In this document: positions 28,093 to 37,308 of the stretch, piece after piece | How positions within the stretch are numbered: the stretch's first letter is position 1 | Layout of the letters: each line of letters begins with the position of its first letter | DNA from: Shimia sp. | GTDB lineage: Bacteria; Pseudomonadota; Alphaproteobacteria; Rhodobacterales; Rhodobacteraceae | Length of the DNA: 64,000 nt | Assembly: GCA_024224295.1 (NCBI GenBank) | Contig: JAAENN010000140.1 | Location: 1 to 64,000 of the forward strand | Direction of reading: 5' to 3' | Notes under the pieces: generated by a model | The model's input: only the letters and a program-made list of their open reading frames with translations | Databases searched by the model: none | Told to the model about the DNA's origin: nothing | Made by a program: the position numbers and the translations under genes

Positions 28093-29088
28093 ATGCAAAA
28101 GCAGGTCAGGTATCCGATTCCCAAATCCACAGCGGGTCTTATGCGGTCTTGTGGAATTTCTCCTGAACGCGTTTTGAAACGGGCAGGGATGCCAATGGAC
28201 TTGTTTGAGGCGGATAGCAAAGGTGTAACCGCACAGCAGTTCTTCTCTCTATGGGAAGCCATTTCTGAAGAGATTGACGATCCAAAAATGGTGATTGAGA
28301 TGGCCAAAGCCATGGCGAGGGGGCCGTTTATTCCTGCCGCTTTTGCCTTTTCCTGTAGCCCTAACATTGCCACAGGCCTCAGGCGAAAATCGGTATTCAA
28401 ACCGTTGGTGGCGCCGATCAAACTGTTGGTCACGGAAACGGAGCAAAATGTTGTTTTGGAAATCGACGTGGCGGAGCCGAATCTGGATGTGCCAAAATGT
28501 ATGGCCGCGTTTGAAATGGTATACTTTCTTGAAATGGGGCGTACATTTACTGGCGTGGATTTTCTGCCGGTGGAAGTTGGCGTGCCCGAGTTTATGGAAG
28601 ATCAAGCGGTGTTTGATCGGCACTACGGTCGCAAAGCGGTGATCTCCTCGCTGCCACGGCTGACTTTGAGCCGTGAGGATGCTTATCGACCGCTGATTTC
28701 CGAAAACCCTCAGCTTTGGGCCGGATTTGAGCGTGAGTTGACGCGACAACTTGCGGAACACCAGCGCGCACTTTCGATGTCCGTACGGGTCAGGAATGCG
28801 TTGCTCGAGCTGCTTCCTGCCGGCCAAGCGTCTGTTGATGCCGTGAGTCATCGACTTGTGACAAGCCGCCGCAGTCTACAGCGGCACCTCAATAAAGAGG
28901 GCCATACTTTCCAATCCGTACTGGACGACACACGGTCAGATTTATCTTTGCATTACTTGCGTCAAGCAGACATGAGCGTTGAGGAAATCTCCTATTTATT
29001 GGCCTATCGAGATCCCAATTCCTTCTATCGCGCGTTTCAAAACTGGACCGGTCGAACACCTGCGCAAATGCGCGCAGAGCTACTCTGA
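28093..29088 (+). CDS. AraC-family transcriptional regulator
   Basis: The 331-residue protein has an N-terminal ligand-binding-like domain of the Arabinose_bd group (VRYPIPKSTAGLMRSCG... to about residue 215) and a C-terminal pair of HTH motifs (ASVDAVSHRLVTSRRSLQRH and SVEEISYLLAYRDPNSFYRA, then WTGRTPAQMR). I chose ATG 28093 because GGAGG lies five bases upstream; ATG 28081 contains that RBS. It sits between the two halves of the cco cluster behind an FnrL box. Its ligand and targets are unknown. Confidence 0.88.
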   Translation: MQKQVRYPIPKSTAGLMRSCGISPERVLKRAGMPMDLFEADSKGVTAQQFFSLWEAISEEIDDPKMVIEMAKAMARGPFIPAAFAFSCSPNIATGLRRKSVFKPLVAPIKLLVTETEQNVVLEIDVAEPNLDVPKCMAAFEMVYFLEMGRTFTGVDFLPVEVGVPEFMEDQAVFDRHYGRKAVISSLPRLTLSREDAYRPLISENPQLWAGFERELTRQLAEHQRALSMSVRVRNALLELLPAGQASVDAVSHRLVTSRRSLQRHLNKEGHTFQSVLDDTRSDLSLHYLRQADMSVEEISYLLAYRDPNSFYRAFQNWTGRTPAQMRAELL

Positions 29089-29141
29089 CGCAGGGGACTC
29101 TGTACTGCGAAAGATTAAAAGGTGAGTCACAAATGTGAGAT

Positions 29142-29155
29142 TTGACACAGGTCAA
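29142..29155. promoter_or_regulatory. FnrL box upstream of ccoGHIS
   Basis: TTGACACAGGTCAA (TTGA-N6-TCAA) is centred about 61 bases before the GTG at 29210. Because this promoter element lies inside the longest open frame of ccoG, the true start must be downstream. Confidence 0.85.
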
Positions 29156-29209
29156 TGTTCTGGCGTCCAATCGCTGGGAAAAGATCAAGCTATCTCCTCT
29201 CTTAAACAT

Positions 29210-30649
29210 GTGAGTGATTCCGTGAGCAAAAGTCCTGCACCGTCCTTGTACGAGGCACGCGAGCCAATCTTTCCGAAACGCGTTTACGGGCCGTTTCGTA
29301 ACCTAAAATGGATCATTATGGCGATCGCCTTGGGGATCTATTACCTGACGCCGATATTGCGTTGGGACAGGGGGTCCAGCCTGCCGGATCAGGCGGTTTT
29401 GATCGACCTGGCAAAACGCCGCTTCTTCTTTTTCATGATCGAGATATGGCCACATGAGTTCTACTTTGTGGCCGGGTTGTTGATCATGGCAGGCCTTGGC
29501 CTGTTTTTATTCACTTCGGCACTGGGTCGTGTTTGGTGTGGGTATGCTTGTCCGCAAACGGTTTGGACCGACTTGTTTATCCTGGTGGAGCGTTGGATCG
29601 AAGGCGATCGCAACGCGCGTTTGCGCCTGCACCGTCAAAAGAAGATGGATTTCCGCAAGGTGCGCTTGCGGTTGACCAAATGGATCACCTGGTTGTTGAT
29701 CGCGATGGCTACTGGCGGGGCCTGGGTTTTCTACTTTTCCGATGCGCCAACCTTGGCTGTGGATCTTGTTACCGGTAATGCGCATCCTGTGGCCTATACT
29801 ACCGTTGCCATTCTGACCTTCACCACCTTCTTCTTCGGTGGTTTTGCACGCGAGCAGATTTGTATTTATGCCTGCCCATGGCCGCGTATTCAGGCCGCAA
29901 TGATGGATGAGGACACTCTCACCATTGGTTACCGCGACTGGCGCGGTGAGCCTCGGGGCAAAGCGCGCAAGGATGAACCTGCCGATGCGCATGGTGATTG
30001 CATCAATTGTATGGCCTGCGTGAACGTTTGTCCGATGGGGCTCGATATTCGTGACGGCCAGCAAATGGAGTGTATCACCTGTGGCCTGTGTATCGATGCT
30101 TGTGATGACATTATGGATAAGATTGGTAAGCCACGTGGGCTGATCGATTATCTGGCGCTGTCGGACGAAGAGAGTGAGCGTGACGGTGAGCCGCCGCGCA
30201 GCGTCTGGAAGCACATCTTCCGGCCTCGTACGATTATGTACACATCGCTTTGGTCGATTGTAGGAATTGGCCTTGTTGTGGCGCTGTTCTTGCGCTCTGA
30301 CATCGAAGCAACGGTCGCGCCGGTGCGTAACCCAACCTTTGTGACACTTTCAGATGGGTCGATCCGTAACACGTACGAGGTACGTTTGCGAAACAAGCAT
30401 GGGGAAGACCGCATGTTCCGGATTTCAATTAAGGGCGATCCCGGCTTACGCTTGCAACTTGAGGGCACACCTTATGAGGCTGTCAAAGTTCCGGCAGATC
30501 AGATGCGCAATCAGAGAGTTTATGTGATTGCACCAGCGGGTTCGGTACCTGCTGATGGCAGTTTGACCAACTTCCGGTTCTGGTTTGAGGACACGGGCAA
30601 CGGCGACCGCGTGCACAAAGACACTGTATTTAACGGAAAGGGCCAGTGA
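29210..30649 (+). CDS. ccoG: Cytochrome oxidase accessory protein CcoG (FixG/RdxA-like)
   Basis: CcoG is a membrane iron-sulfur protein needed for copper handling during cbb3 assembly. The product has several hydrophobic helices, an N-terminal cysteine pair (WCGYACPQTVW) and a ferredoxin region with two 4Fe-4S motifs (CINCMACVNVCP and CITCGLCIDACD), then a C-terminal periplasmic domain. I placed the start at GTG 29210 (479 residues, VSDSVSKSP as MSDSVSKSP); GTG 29222 is also possible. The frame opens at 29135 but the FnrL box excludes that start. Confidence 0.92.
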   Translation: MSDSVSKSPAPSLYEAREPIFPKRVYGPFRNLKWIIMAIALGIYYLTPILRWDRGSSLPDQAVLIDLAKRRFFFFMIEIWPHEFYFVAGLLIMAGLGLFLFTSALGRVWCGYACPQTVWTDLFILVERWIEGDRNARLRLHRQKKMDFRKVRLRLTKWITWLLIAMATGGAWVFYFSDAPTLAVDLVTGNAHPVAYTTVAILTFTTFFFGGFAREQICIYACPWPRIQAAMMDEDTLTIGYRDWRGEPRGKARKDEPADAHGDCINCMACVNVCPMGLDIRDGQQMECITCGLCIDACDDIMDKIGKPRGLIDYLALSDEESERDGEPPRSVWKHIFRPRTIMYTSLWSIVGIGLVVALFLRSDIEATVAPVRNPTFVTLSDGSIRNTYEVRLRNKHGEDRMFRISIKGDPGLRLQLEGTPYEAVKVPADQMRNQRVYVIAPAGSVPADGSLTNFRFWFEDTGNGDRVHKDTVFNGKGQ

Positions 30650-31110
30650 TGGTTGAAAAAAAATTCACAGGCAAACACTTCTTGATGATTTTTGTCGGTT
30701 CGTTTGGAGTGATCGTGGCCGTGAACTTGACATTGGCGTGGAATGCCGTTGCGACGTTTCCAGGCGTTGAGGTGAAAAACTCCTATGTGGCCAGTCAAAG
30801 TTTTGATAAACGGCGCGATGCTCAGGAAGCTTTGGGTTGGGACGTAAGTGCTTGGGCCAAAGGCGGATTGCTGATCCTGTCGATCACAGATGAAAACGGT
30901 ACGCCTGTGCAGGTGACCAATCTTGACGCAGTGCTTGGACGCGCGACCCATGTACAGGATGATCGGATCCCCGACTTTCAGTTCGATGGCAAAGCCTATG
31001 TCGCGCGTGAAGAGCTGGCTCCTGGGAACTGGAATATCCGTATGAATGCAACGGCGCTGGATGGCACGCCGTTTGAACAGCGCGTAATCCTGCGTGTAGA
31101 AAAGAGCTAA
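30649..31110 (+). CDS. ccoH: cbb3 oxidase assembly protein CcoH (FixH)
   Basis: The 153-residue protein has one N-terminal membrane helix (FLMIFVGSFGVIVAVNLTLA) followed by a periplasmic FixH domain (AWNAVATFPGVEVKNSYV). CcoH is required for stable cbb3 assembly. The ATG at 30649 overlaps the ccoG stop by one base and has GGAAAGGG upstream; a GTG at 30646 is an alternative start. Confidence 0.93.
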   Translation: MVEKKFTGKHFLMIFVGSFGVIVAVNLTLAWNAVATFPGVEVKNSYVASQSFDKRRDAQEALGWDVSAWAKGGLLILSITDENGTPVQVTNLDAVLGRATHVQDDRIPDFQFDGKAYVAREELAPGNWNIRMNATALDGTPFEQRVILRVEKS

Positions 31111-31113
31111 GAC

Positions 31114-33303
31114 ATGACTGCGGCGATGCGCCCGAATATCTCAGCCTGCCCGGCCTGTGACGCGGCTCCGGCGGCAGAAGCTTTGGCAGAGCAAGCCTTG
31201 CAGGAGGAGGCGCGCATTGCGCTGTCTGTTCCAAGCGTGCACTGCGGAGCTTGTATATCGACCGTAGAAAGCGCGCTGGCGGCGTACCCGGGGGTGCATT
31301 CCGCTCGGGTGAACCTGACCTTGAAGCGGGCCTCTGTGGAAGCCGATCCAGAGGTGACAGCCGAAGATTTGACGTCGGTTCTCGAGCAGGTTGGCTATGA
31401 AGCGCATGAACTTGACGCTGGCACGCTCAGCGCTACGCAGACCGATAAAGCGGGGCGAGACCTGCTGATGCGGTTGGCTGTGGCAGGATTTGCCACGATG
31501 AACGTTATGCTGCTGTCTGTGTCGGTTTGGTCCGGGGCAGAGGCAGCCACACGCGACATGTTCCATTGGATCTCTGCGGCAATTGCGCTGCCTACAATTG
31601 CATTCTCCGGGAAACCGTTTTTTGTGCATGCTTGGAGTGCGTTGAAACACAAACGCCTGAATATGGACGTACCCATTGTGTTAGCGATTGTGCTGGCGGT
31701 GGCCACGTCGCTTTGGGAGACCACACTGTCGGGGGAGCATGCCTATTTTGATGCTGCTCTGACTTTGGTGTTTTTCTTGTTGGCTGGTCGCTATTTGGAC
31801 CACCGTACGCGGGCGGTGGCGCGGTCGGCGGCTGAGGAGCTCGCGGCGCTAGAAGTGCCGCGTGCAGTGAGGGTTGTGGACGGGCAAGATCAAACTGTTG
31901 CCGTGAAAGAGCTTGCGGTTGGTGATTTGATCCGGGTGAAGCCGGGTGGCCGTATGCCAGTGGATGGCGAGATTGTTGAGGGCCGTTCGGAGTTGGACCG
32001 CTCCTTGCTCACGGGGGAAACTCTTCCAGTTTTTGCTCAGCCGGGGCAAGCGGTAAGTGCGGGAGAGGTGAACCTGACAGGCCCGTTGATTATCCGCGCT
32101 ACTGCTGTGGGGGAGCAGACAAGCTTGCACCGTATGGCGGATTTGGTGGCGGTCGCAGAGTCTGGCCGGTCAAATTACACATCTTTGGCTGACAAAGCGG
32201 CAAAGCTATACGCTCCGGGTGTGCACATACTGTCTGCGCTGAGTTTCCTTGGCTGGTATCTCTTTACCTTCGACATGCGTACTGCGCTTAATATTGCGGC
32301 GGCAGTTTTGATCATAACTTGCCCCTGTGCACTTGGATTGGCCGTACCAGCGGTAACAACCGCTGCTTCGGGGCGGCTATTTCGTAAAGGCATGTTGATC
32401 AAGCATAGCACTGCTTTGGAGCGTTTGGCACAAGTCGACACAGTTGTGTTTGATAAAACCGGAACGCTGACAGCGGGCGCCCCGGAATTGATCAATATTG
32501 AATCTCTCAAAGGAGAAGATATCTCAGTGGCACTGGCGCTTTCGATGGCCTCGGCACATCCCCTGAGCATGGCTATCACCAAAGCAGCCCAAGCAGCCGG
32601 TGTACGTCCGGCGCGGGTGAGTGAGATCGAAGAGGTGCCAGGTTATGGCACGCAAGGTCGAATGGATGGCCAATTGGTGCGATTGGGGCGGCCAACGTGG
32701 GTTGGTGCAAATGCGGGCAATCAGACTTCCGCGTTCCTGAGCATTGGCGAGCGAGCACCTGTGGCGTTCGTGTTTGCAGATGCGCTGCGGGACGGTGCCG
32801 AAGAAAGCGTGAAGGCGCTGCAGGCTGCAGGCAAAGAGGTGATCTTGATGTCGGGTGACACCACCGGCGCGGTGGAAAGCCTGGCTGTTCGCTTGGGCAT
32901 TGCAAAATGGGTGGCGGAAGCTCTGCCGGAAGACAAAGCCAAGCGTGTGCAAACCTTAGCCGAAGATGGGCGTTTTGTGCTGATGGTGGGGGATGGTCTT
33001 AATGACACCGCCGCGCTTGCATCCGCTCACGTGTCTATTTCGCCTGCCTCGGCGTTGGATGCCGCGCGCGTGGCCTCTGACATTGTGCTTTTGGGGGGCG
33101 ATTTGTCTCCAATTCCGAATGCGGTCGATGTCTCCAAAAGTGCGATCAAACGCATACGCGAAAACTTTCGTATCGCTACAGTCTACAACATCGTAGCGGT
33201 ACCGTTGGCGGTGGCAGGCTTGGCCACGCCGTTGATTGCCGCGTTGGCGATGTCCACGTCTTCGATTACAGTATCCCTAAACGCCCTACGCCTAAGAGGA
33301 TGA
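31114..33303 (+). CDS. ccoI: Copper-exporting P1B-type ATPase for cbb3 assembly (CcoI/FixI)
   Basis: CcoI supplies copper to the cbb3 active site. The 729-residue protein has an N-terminal CPAC, a heavy-metal-associated domain with CGAC (VHCGACISTVES), eight predicted membrane helices, the ion-path motif CPC (TCPCALGLAVP), the phosphorylation motif DKTGTLT and the hinge motif GDGLNDTAAL. It starts three bases after ccoH and ends one base before ccoS. Confidence 0.97.
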   Translation: MTAAMRPNISACPACDAAPAAEALAEQALQEEARIALSVPSVHCGACISTVESALAAYPGVHSARVNLTLKRASVEADPEVTAEDLTSVLEQVGYEAHELDAGTLSATQTDKAGRDLLMRLAVAGFATMNVMLLSVSVWSGAEAATRDMFHWISAAIALPTIAFSGKPFFVHAWSALKHKRLNMDVPIVLAIVLAVATSLWETTLSGEHAYFDAALTLVFFLLAGRYLDHRTRAVARSAAEELAALEVPRAVRVVDGQDQTVAVKELAVGDLIRVKPGGRMPVDGEIVEGRSELDRSLLTGETLPVFAQPGQAVSAGEVNLTGPLIIRATAVGEQTSLHRMADLVAVAESGRSNYTSLADKAAKLYAPGVHILSALSFLGWYLFTFDMRTALNIAAAVLIITCPCALGLAVPAVTTAASGRLFRKGMLIKHSTALERLAQVDTVVFDKTGTLTAGAPELINIESLKGEDISVALALSMASAHPLSMAITKAAQAAGVRPARVSEIEEVPGYGTQGRMDGQLVRLGRPTWVGANAGNQTSAFLSIGERAPVAFVFADALRDGAEESVKALQAAGKEVILMSGDTTGAVESLAVRLGIAKWVAEALPEDKAKRVQTLAEDGRFVLMVGDGLNDTAALASAHVSISPASALDAARVASDIVLLGGDLSPIPNAVDVSKSAIKRIRENFRIATVYNIVAVPLAVAGLATPLIAALAMSTSSITVSLNALRLRG

Positions 33304-33304
33304 C

Positions 33305-33463
33305 ATGCAAGTTCTGTCTTATCTGATACCTATTTCTCTGTTTTTGGGAGGCGTTGGCTTGGTCGGGTTCCTCTACACGGTGCGGTCCAACCAGTATGAC
33401 GATCCGGAAGGCGATGCACAGCGTATTTTATCGGGGCAGTACGACGACAAACCGAAGGTTTAG
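33305..33463 (+). CDS. ccoS: cbb3 oxidase maturation protein CcoS (FixS)
   Basis: This 52-residue gene is short enough to be missed by ORF callers. The product MQVLSYLIPISLFLGGVGLV continues with GFLYTVRSNQYDDPEGDAQR and ends KPKV. One membrane helix is followed by the CcoS signature W/YxxxxxQYDDxxGDAxRIL. CcoS is needed to insert haem and copper into CcoN. ATG 33305 comes one base after the ccoI stop, so translation is coupled. Confidence 0.93.
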   Translation: MQVLSYLIPISLFLGGVGLVGFLYTVRSNQYDDPEGDAQRILSGQYDDKPKV

Positions 33464-33480
33464 AGCGGCGGCTGAGGGTG

Positions 33481-33528
33481 ACAAACAGAAAGACCGTCGC
33501 AGGAGGCTGCGACGGTCTTTCTGTTTGT
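33481..33528. terminator. Bidirectional terminator between ccoS and the carboxypeptidase gene
   Basis: A perfect inverted repeat of 22 pairs (33481-33502 with 33507-33528) closes a four-base loop. The outer arms are rich in A and T. It lies 17 bases after ccoS and 15 bases after the end of the convergent gene, so it can stop transcription from both sides. Confidence 0.88.
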
Positions 33529-33543
33529 GATCATTGTCGTGGG

Positions 33544-34932
33544 TTAGCTTGGACCTAGAGTGTAGCAGGTGACTTGTCTTGCTTGTAGACGGCGGCAGGC
33601 GAGATCTGCGGTCTCTTTCGTCATGCCAAGGAAGTTGGCTTCAAATCCACGGGAATTCTTTACAACCTTTCGCAAGCTGCCATCCAAAGTTGCCATCTCT
33701 GCCAGGGCTGTTTTCAGCAACATCTTTTCGGCGGCGAAGCGACTTGTGTAGCGCCCGACATTAATGCCCCAATGGCGCCCACCGGCCGTTGAAATTCTAG
33801 TCACGACTTTGGGTTGAGGGGGAGGGGACGGCTCTTCCTTAAGGCTGGCTAATGTCACCCCTGTGTTGTCTTGGGCCTGCAGCAGCGCTGATTGAATATC
33901 GTGCTCAATGACGGTTGCAGCGGCAACCACACTTTCTTCGGGCATCGCTGCAGTTGCGACCGAAGAAGGCTGTTTTTCGTCGGTTGTTGTTGGGCGCAAC
34001 ACGGGGCGCAGCGACTTTTTGACAGCTGTCGCCACCCGGATCGTTTTGCCAACGGGCTGGGTTTTGCCTTGGTAAGCAGGCAAGCTCGGCTTCCGAAGTG
34101 CCACACGACTGGCGGAGCGATTGAAGCCCAGATCCAGAAGCTCTGCCACTTTGGCGTTGCGGGTTGCGGTGGAACGACCACCAAACACAGTGGCAATCAC
34201 ACGCTTGTTGCCGCGTTCAGCAGAGGCCACAAGATTGAAGCCGGCGGCGCGGGTGTATCCCGTTTTGATGCCGTCTGCGCCTTTGTAGGCGGCGAGCAGG
34301 CGGCGATTAGTGTTGTTGACCGTTTTAATACCTGCGCTGGTGGAGCGGCGAGAAAAGAGGTTGTAGTAATCCGGGTAGTCATAAAGCACGTGGCGACCAA
34401 GCGTGGTCATGTCGCGCGCGGTGGACATGTGACCTGTCTCTGTCAAACCATGCATGTTTTTGAATGTGGTGTTCGACATGCCCAATGCTTTGGCCGTGCG
34501 ATTCATACGACGGGCAAAGGCGGCCTCAGACCCTTCAATGGCCTCACCAATGGCGGTGGCGGCGTCGTTTGCAGATTTTACCGCAGCGGCGCGAATGAGA
34601 TAGCGCAACGCGATGCGCTGGCCTGCTTGTAAACCCAGTTTGGATGGCGGCTCAGCGGCTGCATTTTTGGAGATTTTTACTTTTGTATCGAGGCTGATCT
34701 CTCCGTTCTCCACCGCTTCCATGGCGATGTAGAGTGTCATCATTTTGGTCAAAGAGGCCGGATGCAGCCGGGTGTCTGCATTGCGGCTGTGCAAGACTTT
34801 GCCGTCCCGCGCGTCAATCACCATTGCTGCGTAAGGTGCTGCCAAAGACACCATGGGGGTCAACACCGAACAGAATGCCAGTGTCGCCAAAAATAGCCCG
34901 AAACGGGCCGGCTGAATGCGCCGCGCCTTCAT
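33544..34932 (-). CDS. D-alanyl-D-alanine carboxypeptidase (DacA family) with SPOR-like C-terminus
   Basis: The 462-residue periplasmic protein has a signal peptide ending near LAAP. It contains the three penicillin-binding motifs: SLTK (S-x-x-K), SAN and KTG (IKTGYTRAAG). It trims peptidoglycan stem peptides. A Pro/Thr/Val-rich linker leads to a C-terminal segment (about the last 75 residues, GGRHWGINVGRYTSRFAAE...TCYTLGPS) resembling a SPOR domain that binds septal glycan. I chose ATG 34932, which gives a clean signal; an upstream ATG at 34983 would add 17 charged residues. Confidence 0.92.
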   Translation of the reverse strand: MKARRIQPARFGLFLATLAFCSVLTPMVSLAAPYAAMVIDARDGKVLHSRNADTRLHPASLTKMMTLYIAMEAVENGEISLDTKVKISKNAAAEPPSKLGLQAGQRIALRYLIRAAAVKSANDAATAIGEAIEGSEAAFARRMNRTAKALGMSNTTFKNMHGLTETGHMSTARDMTTLGRHVLYDYPDYYNLFSRRSTSAGIKTVNNTNRRLLAAYKGADGIKTGYTRAAGFNLVASAERGNKRVIATVFGGRSTATRNAKVAELLDLGFNRSASRVALRKPSLPAYQGKTQPVGKTIRVATAVKKSLRPVLRPTTTDEKQPSSVATAAMPEESVVAAATVIEHDIQSALLQAQDNTGVTLASLKEEPSPPPQPKVVTRISTAGGRHWGINVGRYTSRFAAEKMLLKTALAEMATLDGSLRKVVKNSRGFEANFLGMTKETADLACRRLQARQVTCYTLGPS

Positions 34933-35123
34933 GTGAACTGCTCTTTTTTCTGCCTCAGGCCGCTGGTTTTCCAGTCTGACCAATTATTATTACAGCGAGC
35001 GTAGCACAGGGTTGGAAACGAATAAAGCGTGTGTTTCTGGAGATTTGGAGGAGCATGTTCTGGTGGGGGAGTAGATGTTGTGGCTAGGAGGCTACTGGCC
35101 GCTAGACCTGCTTTGTGCGGCGC

Positions 35124-35825
35124 TTAACCAATCTCTTCAACCAGCGGCAAAATTTCTGACAGTGACGAAAGCGCCACAAAACGAGGGTTTTCTTTTGGTG
35201 CTTCAGCCTTCTCCAAAGCCCAGGCCGGGCCATTGGGGACATGCGCGGCCCAACTGCCAACGGAGAGTGCAGGTACAATGTCGGATTTCATTGAGTCGCC
35301 GACCATTAGTGCGCGGTTCGGACCGTCGCCGTAGCTGTTGAATGCGCTGGTGTAAGTGTCGGCAGTCTTGTGGCTGACAATCTCTACCCACTCAAATAAG
35401 TCACCCAGACCGGATTGGGCGACTTTGCGTTCCTGGTCGAGCAGGTCCCCCTTTGTGATGAGTAGCAGTCGATGGGTTTTTGATAGAGTTTCAACCACTT
35501 CTTTGGCGTGAGGAAGTAACTCTATGGGATGTTGCAGCATCTCTCGACCACAGGCCATCAGCTCCGAAATCACCGATGCCGGGACACGTTCTTCAGTGAC
35601 CTCAATGGCTGTTTCGATCATCGATAAGACAAAACCCTTGGTGCCAAATCCGTAGTGACCAACGTTGCGCCGCTCGGCGGCCAATAGACGGGCTTCGAGG
35701 TGGTCCGGCGCGGTAAAGTCAGCGAGAAGCGCTGCAAACTTGGCTTGAGTCAGGCGGAAAAATCGTTCGGTATGCCAAAGTGTATCATCGGCATCAAAGG
35801 CAACTGTCGTGAGGGTCTTGGGCAT
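35124..35825 (-). CDS. HAD-superfamily hydrolase
   Basis: The 233-residue protein shows HAD motif I (FDADDTLW, catalytic aspartates), motif II (LLLITKGD), a lysine region, and motif IV ([12 protein letters not shown]). The cap is a helical insertion after motif I. The substrate is unknown; it is probably a small phosphorylated metabolite. The RBS is weak. It is divergent from clpS. Confidence 0.85.
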   Translation of the reverse strand: MPKTLTTVAFDADDTLWHTERFFRLTQAKFAALLADFTAPDHLEARLLAAERRNVGHYGFGTKGFVLSMIETAIEVTEERVPASVISELMACGREMLQHPIELLPHAKEVVETLSKTHRLLLITKGDLLDQERKVAQSGLGDLFEWVEIVSHKTADTYTSAFNSYGDGPNRALMVGDSMKSDIVPALSVGSWAAHVPNGPAWALEKAEAPKENPRFVALSSLSEILPLVEEIG

Positions 35826-35912
35826 GAAAAAGATCCGATTGTTCCTGACCTCTTTTCTATGGCCAACTTCAGGCTATATAAACAGCAAACCACAAACCGG
35901 ATTCTTGTGAAT

Positions 35913-36251
35913 ATGCCATTGAAGACGATGAACATGAGCATGGGTGACGATGATGGCGGCGACCTTGGTGTCGCGCTGGAAACGCGTACCCGCACCAAAA
36001 AGCCACCGCTTTACAAGGTGATGTTGCTCAATGACGACTACACCCCAATGGAGTTTGTGGTGCTTGTGCTCGAGCGCTTCTTTTCGATGACTCATGCACA
36101 GGCGTTTGAGATCATGCTCACCGTGCACAAAAAGGGCGTGGCGGTTGTTGGTGTGTTCAGTCACGAAATTGCAGAAACCAAGGTCACTCAGGTGATGGAT
36201 TTGGCGCAACGCCATCAACATCCCCTGCAGTGTACGATGGAGAAGGAGTGA
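35913..36251 (+). CDS. clpS: ATP-dependent Clp protease adaptor ClpS
   Basis: ClpS delivers N-end rule substrates to ClpAP. The 112-residue product contains [20 protein letters not shown], the core with the N-degron pocket residues, then [14 protein letters not shown] helix ([16 protein letters not shown]) and the C-terminal [10 protein letters not shown]. The exact start is uncertain because several in-frame ATGs (35913, 35928, 35934, 35940) have weak RBSs. clpA does not follow, unlike in many bacteria. Confidence 0.93.
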   Translation: MPLKTMNMSMGDDDGGDLGVALETRTRTKKPPLYKVMLLNDDYTPMEFVVLVLERFFSMTHAQAFEIMLTVHKKGVAVVGVFSHEIAETKVTQVMDLAQRHQHPLQCTMEKE

Positions 36252-36278
36252 CCGGGGCTGCCCGGTTCACCGCATAAA

Positions 36279-37262
36279 ATGTCCCATTCCCGATTGTCAT
36301 TGGCTGTAGAGGACTACGGCCTGTCTTTGCCGTCTGATGGACGGATTGCTGTGTTTGCGCCGCGTGTTGGCTTTGACTTGAGCGCTTTGCCACGTGCGCA
36401 GGTGCATGTGGTTCAGCACCTGAAGCCTGATTTTGATGCCTTTGCCGGCGCTGGATACGACGCTGACGTTGTTGAGGAAGGCCGTTATGTTGCTGCCGTG
36501 GTTGTGTTGCCGCGTGCGAAGGCTCTTGCCAAGGACTTGATTGCACGGGCCTCAAGATGTGCGGATCTGGTCATCGTTGATGGGCAGAAAACCGATGGCA
36601 TCGATGGGCTTTACAAAGAGTGCCGCAAGCGGGCCGAAGTTTTGGGCAGTTTTGCCAAATCTCACGGACGCCTGTTTTGGTTTGAAGGCGGTGAGTTCGT
36701 GGATTGGTTTGCTGGCGCCCCAACAAAAATAGCGGATCGCTTTGTTACGCGTCCTGGCGTGTTCAGTGCGGACGGCGTGGATCCCGCATCGCAAATACTG
36801 GCTGAGGCTTTGCCGCCGAAATTGGGGCGGGTTGTGGCGGATCTTGGGGCTGGTTGGGGTTATCTCTCCTGTGAGATGGCCGCGCGTCAGGCTTTTGATG
36901 TGTTGCATTTGGTCGAGGCCGATCATGTGGCGCTTGAATGCGCCAAGGAAAACCTGACAGACCCTAGGGCGCAGTTTCATTGGGCGGATGCGACCAACTT
37001 CAAGCCCGGCCATCGGGTGGATACGGTTGTGATGAACCCGCCGTTTCACACTGGGCGCAAGGCGGAGCCCGCTTTGGGGGAGAGCTTTATTCGAGCTGCG
37101 GCAAAAATGTTGGCTCCGTCCGGGCATCTTTGGCTGGTCGCAAACCGGCACTTGCCCTATGAGGCCACGCTTCAGGATGCGTTCCAATCTGTCGAGGCCG
37201 TTGCCGGAGACACCCGTTTCAAGGTATTGCATGCACAGCGCCCAACGCGGGCCAGAGGGTGA
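36279..37262 (+). CDS. RsmC/RlmG-like class I rRNA methyltransferase
   Basis: The 327-residue protein has a degenerate N-terminal methyltransferase-like domain and a C-terminal SAM-binding domain with VVADLGAGWGYLS (motif I) and the N-methylating motif NPPFHTG (motif IV). That combination is typical of the RsmC/RlmG family, which methylates guanine N2 in 16S or 23S rRNA. It begins 27 bases after clpS. The assignment to G1207 of 16S rRNA is likely but not proven by sequence alone. Confidence 0.85.
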   Translation: MSHSRLSLAVEDYGLSLPSDGRIAVFAPRVGFDLSALPRAQVHVVQHLKPDFDAFAGAGYDADVVEEGRYVAAVVVLPRAKALAKDLIARASRCADLVIVDGQKTDGIDGLYKECRKRAEVLGSFAKSHGRLFWFEGGEFVDWFAGAPTKIADRFVTRPGVFSADGVDPASQILAEALPPKLGRVVADLGAGWGYLSCEMAARQAFDVLHLVEADHVALECAKENLTDPRAQFHWADATNFKPGHRVDTVVMNPPFHTGRKAEPALGESFIRAAAKMLAPSGHLWLVANRHLPYEATLQDAFQSVEAVAGDTRFKVLHAQRPTRARG

Positions 37263-37308
37263 CACAGAGCTGTGTGTAGGCTCACGGACAATGTGATGGG
37301 GATCGTAG

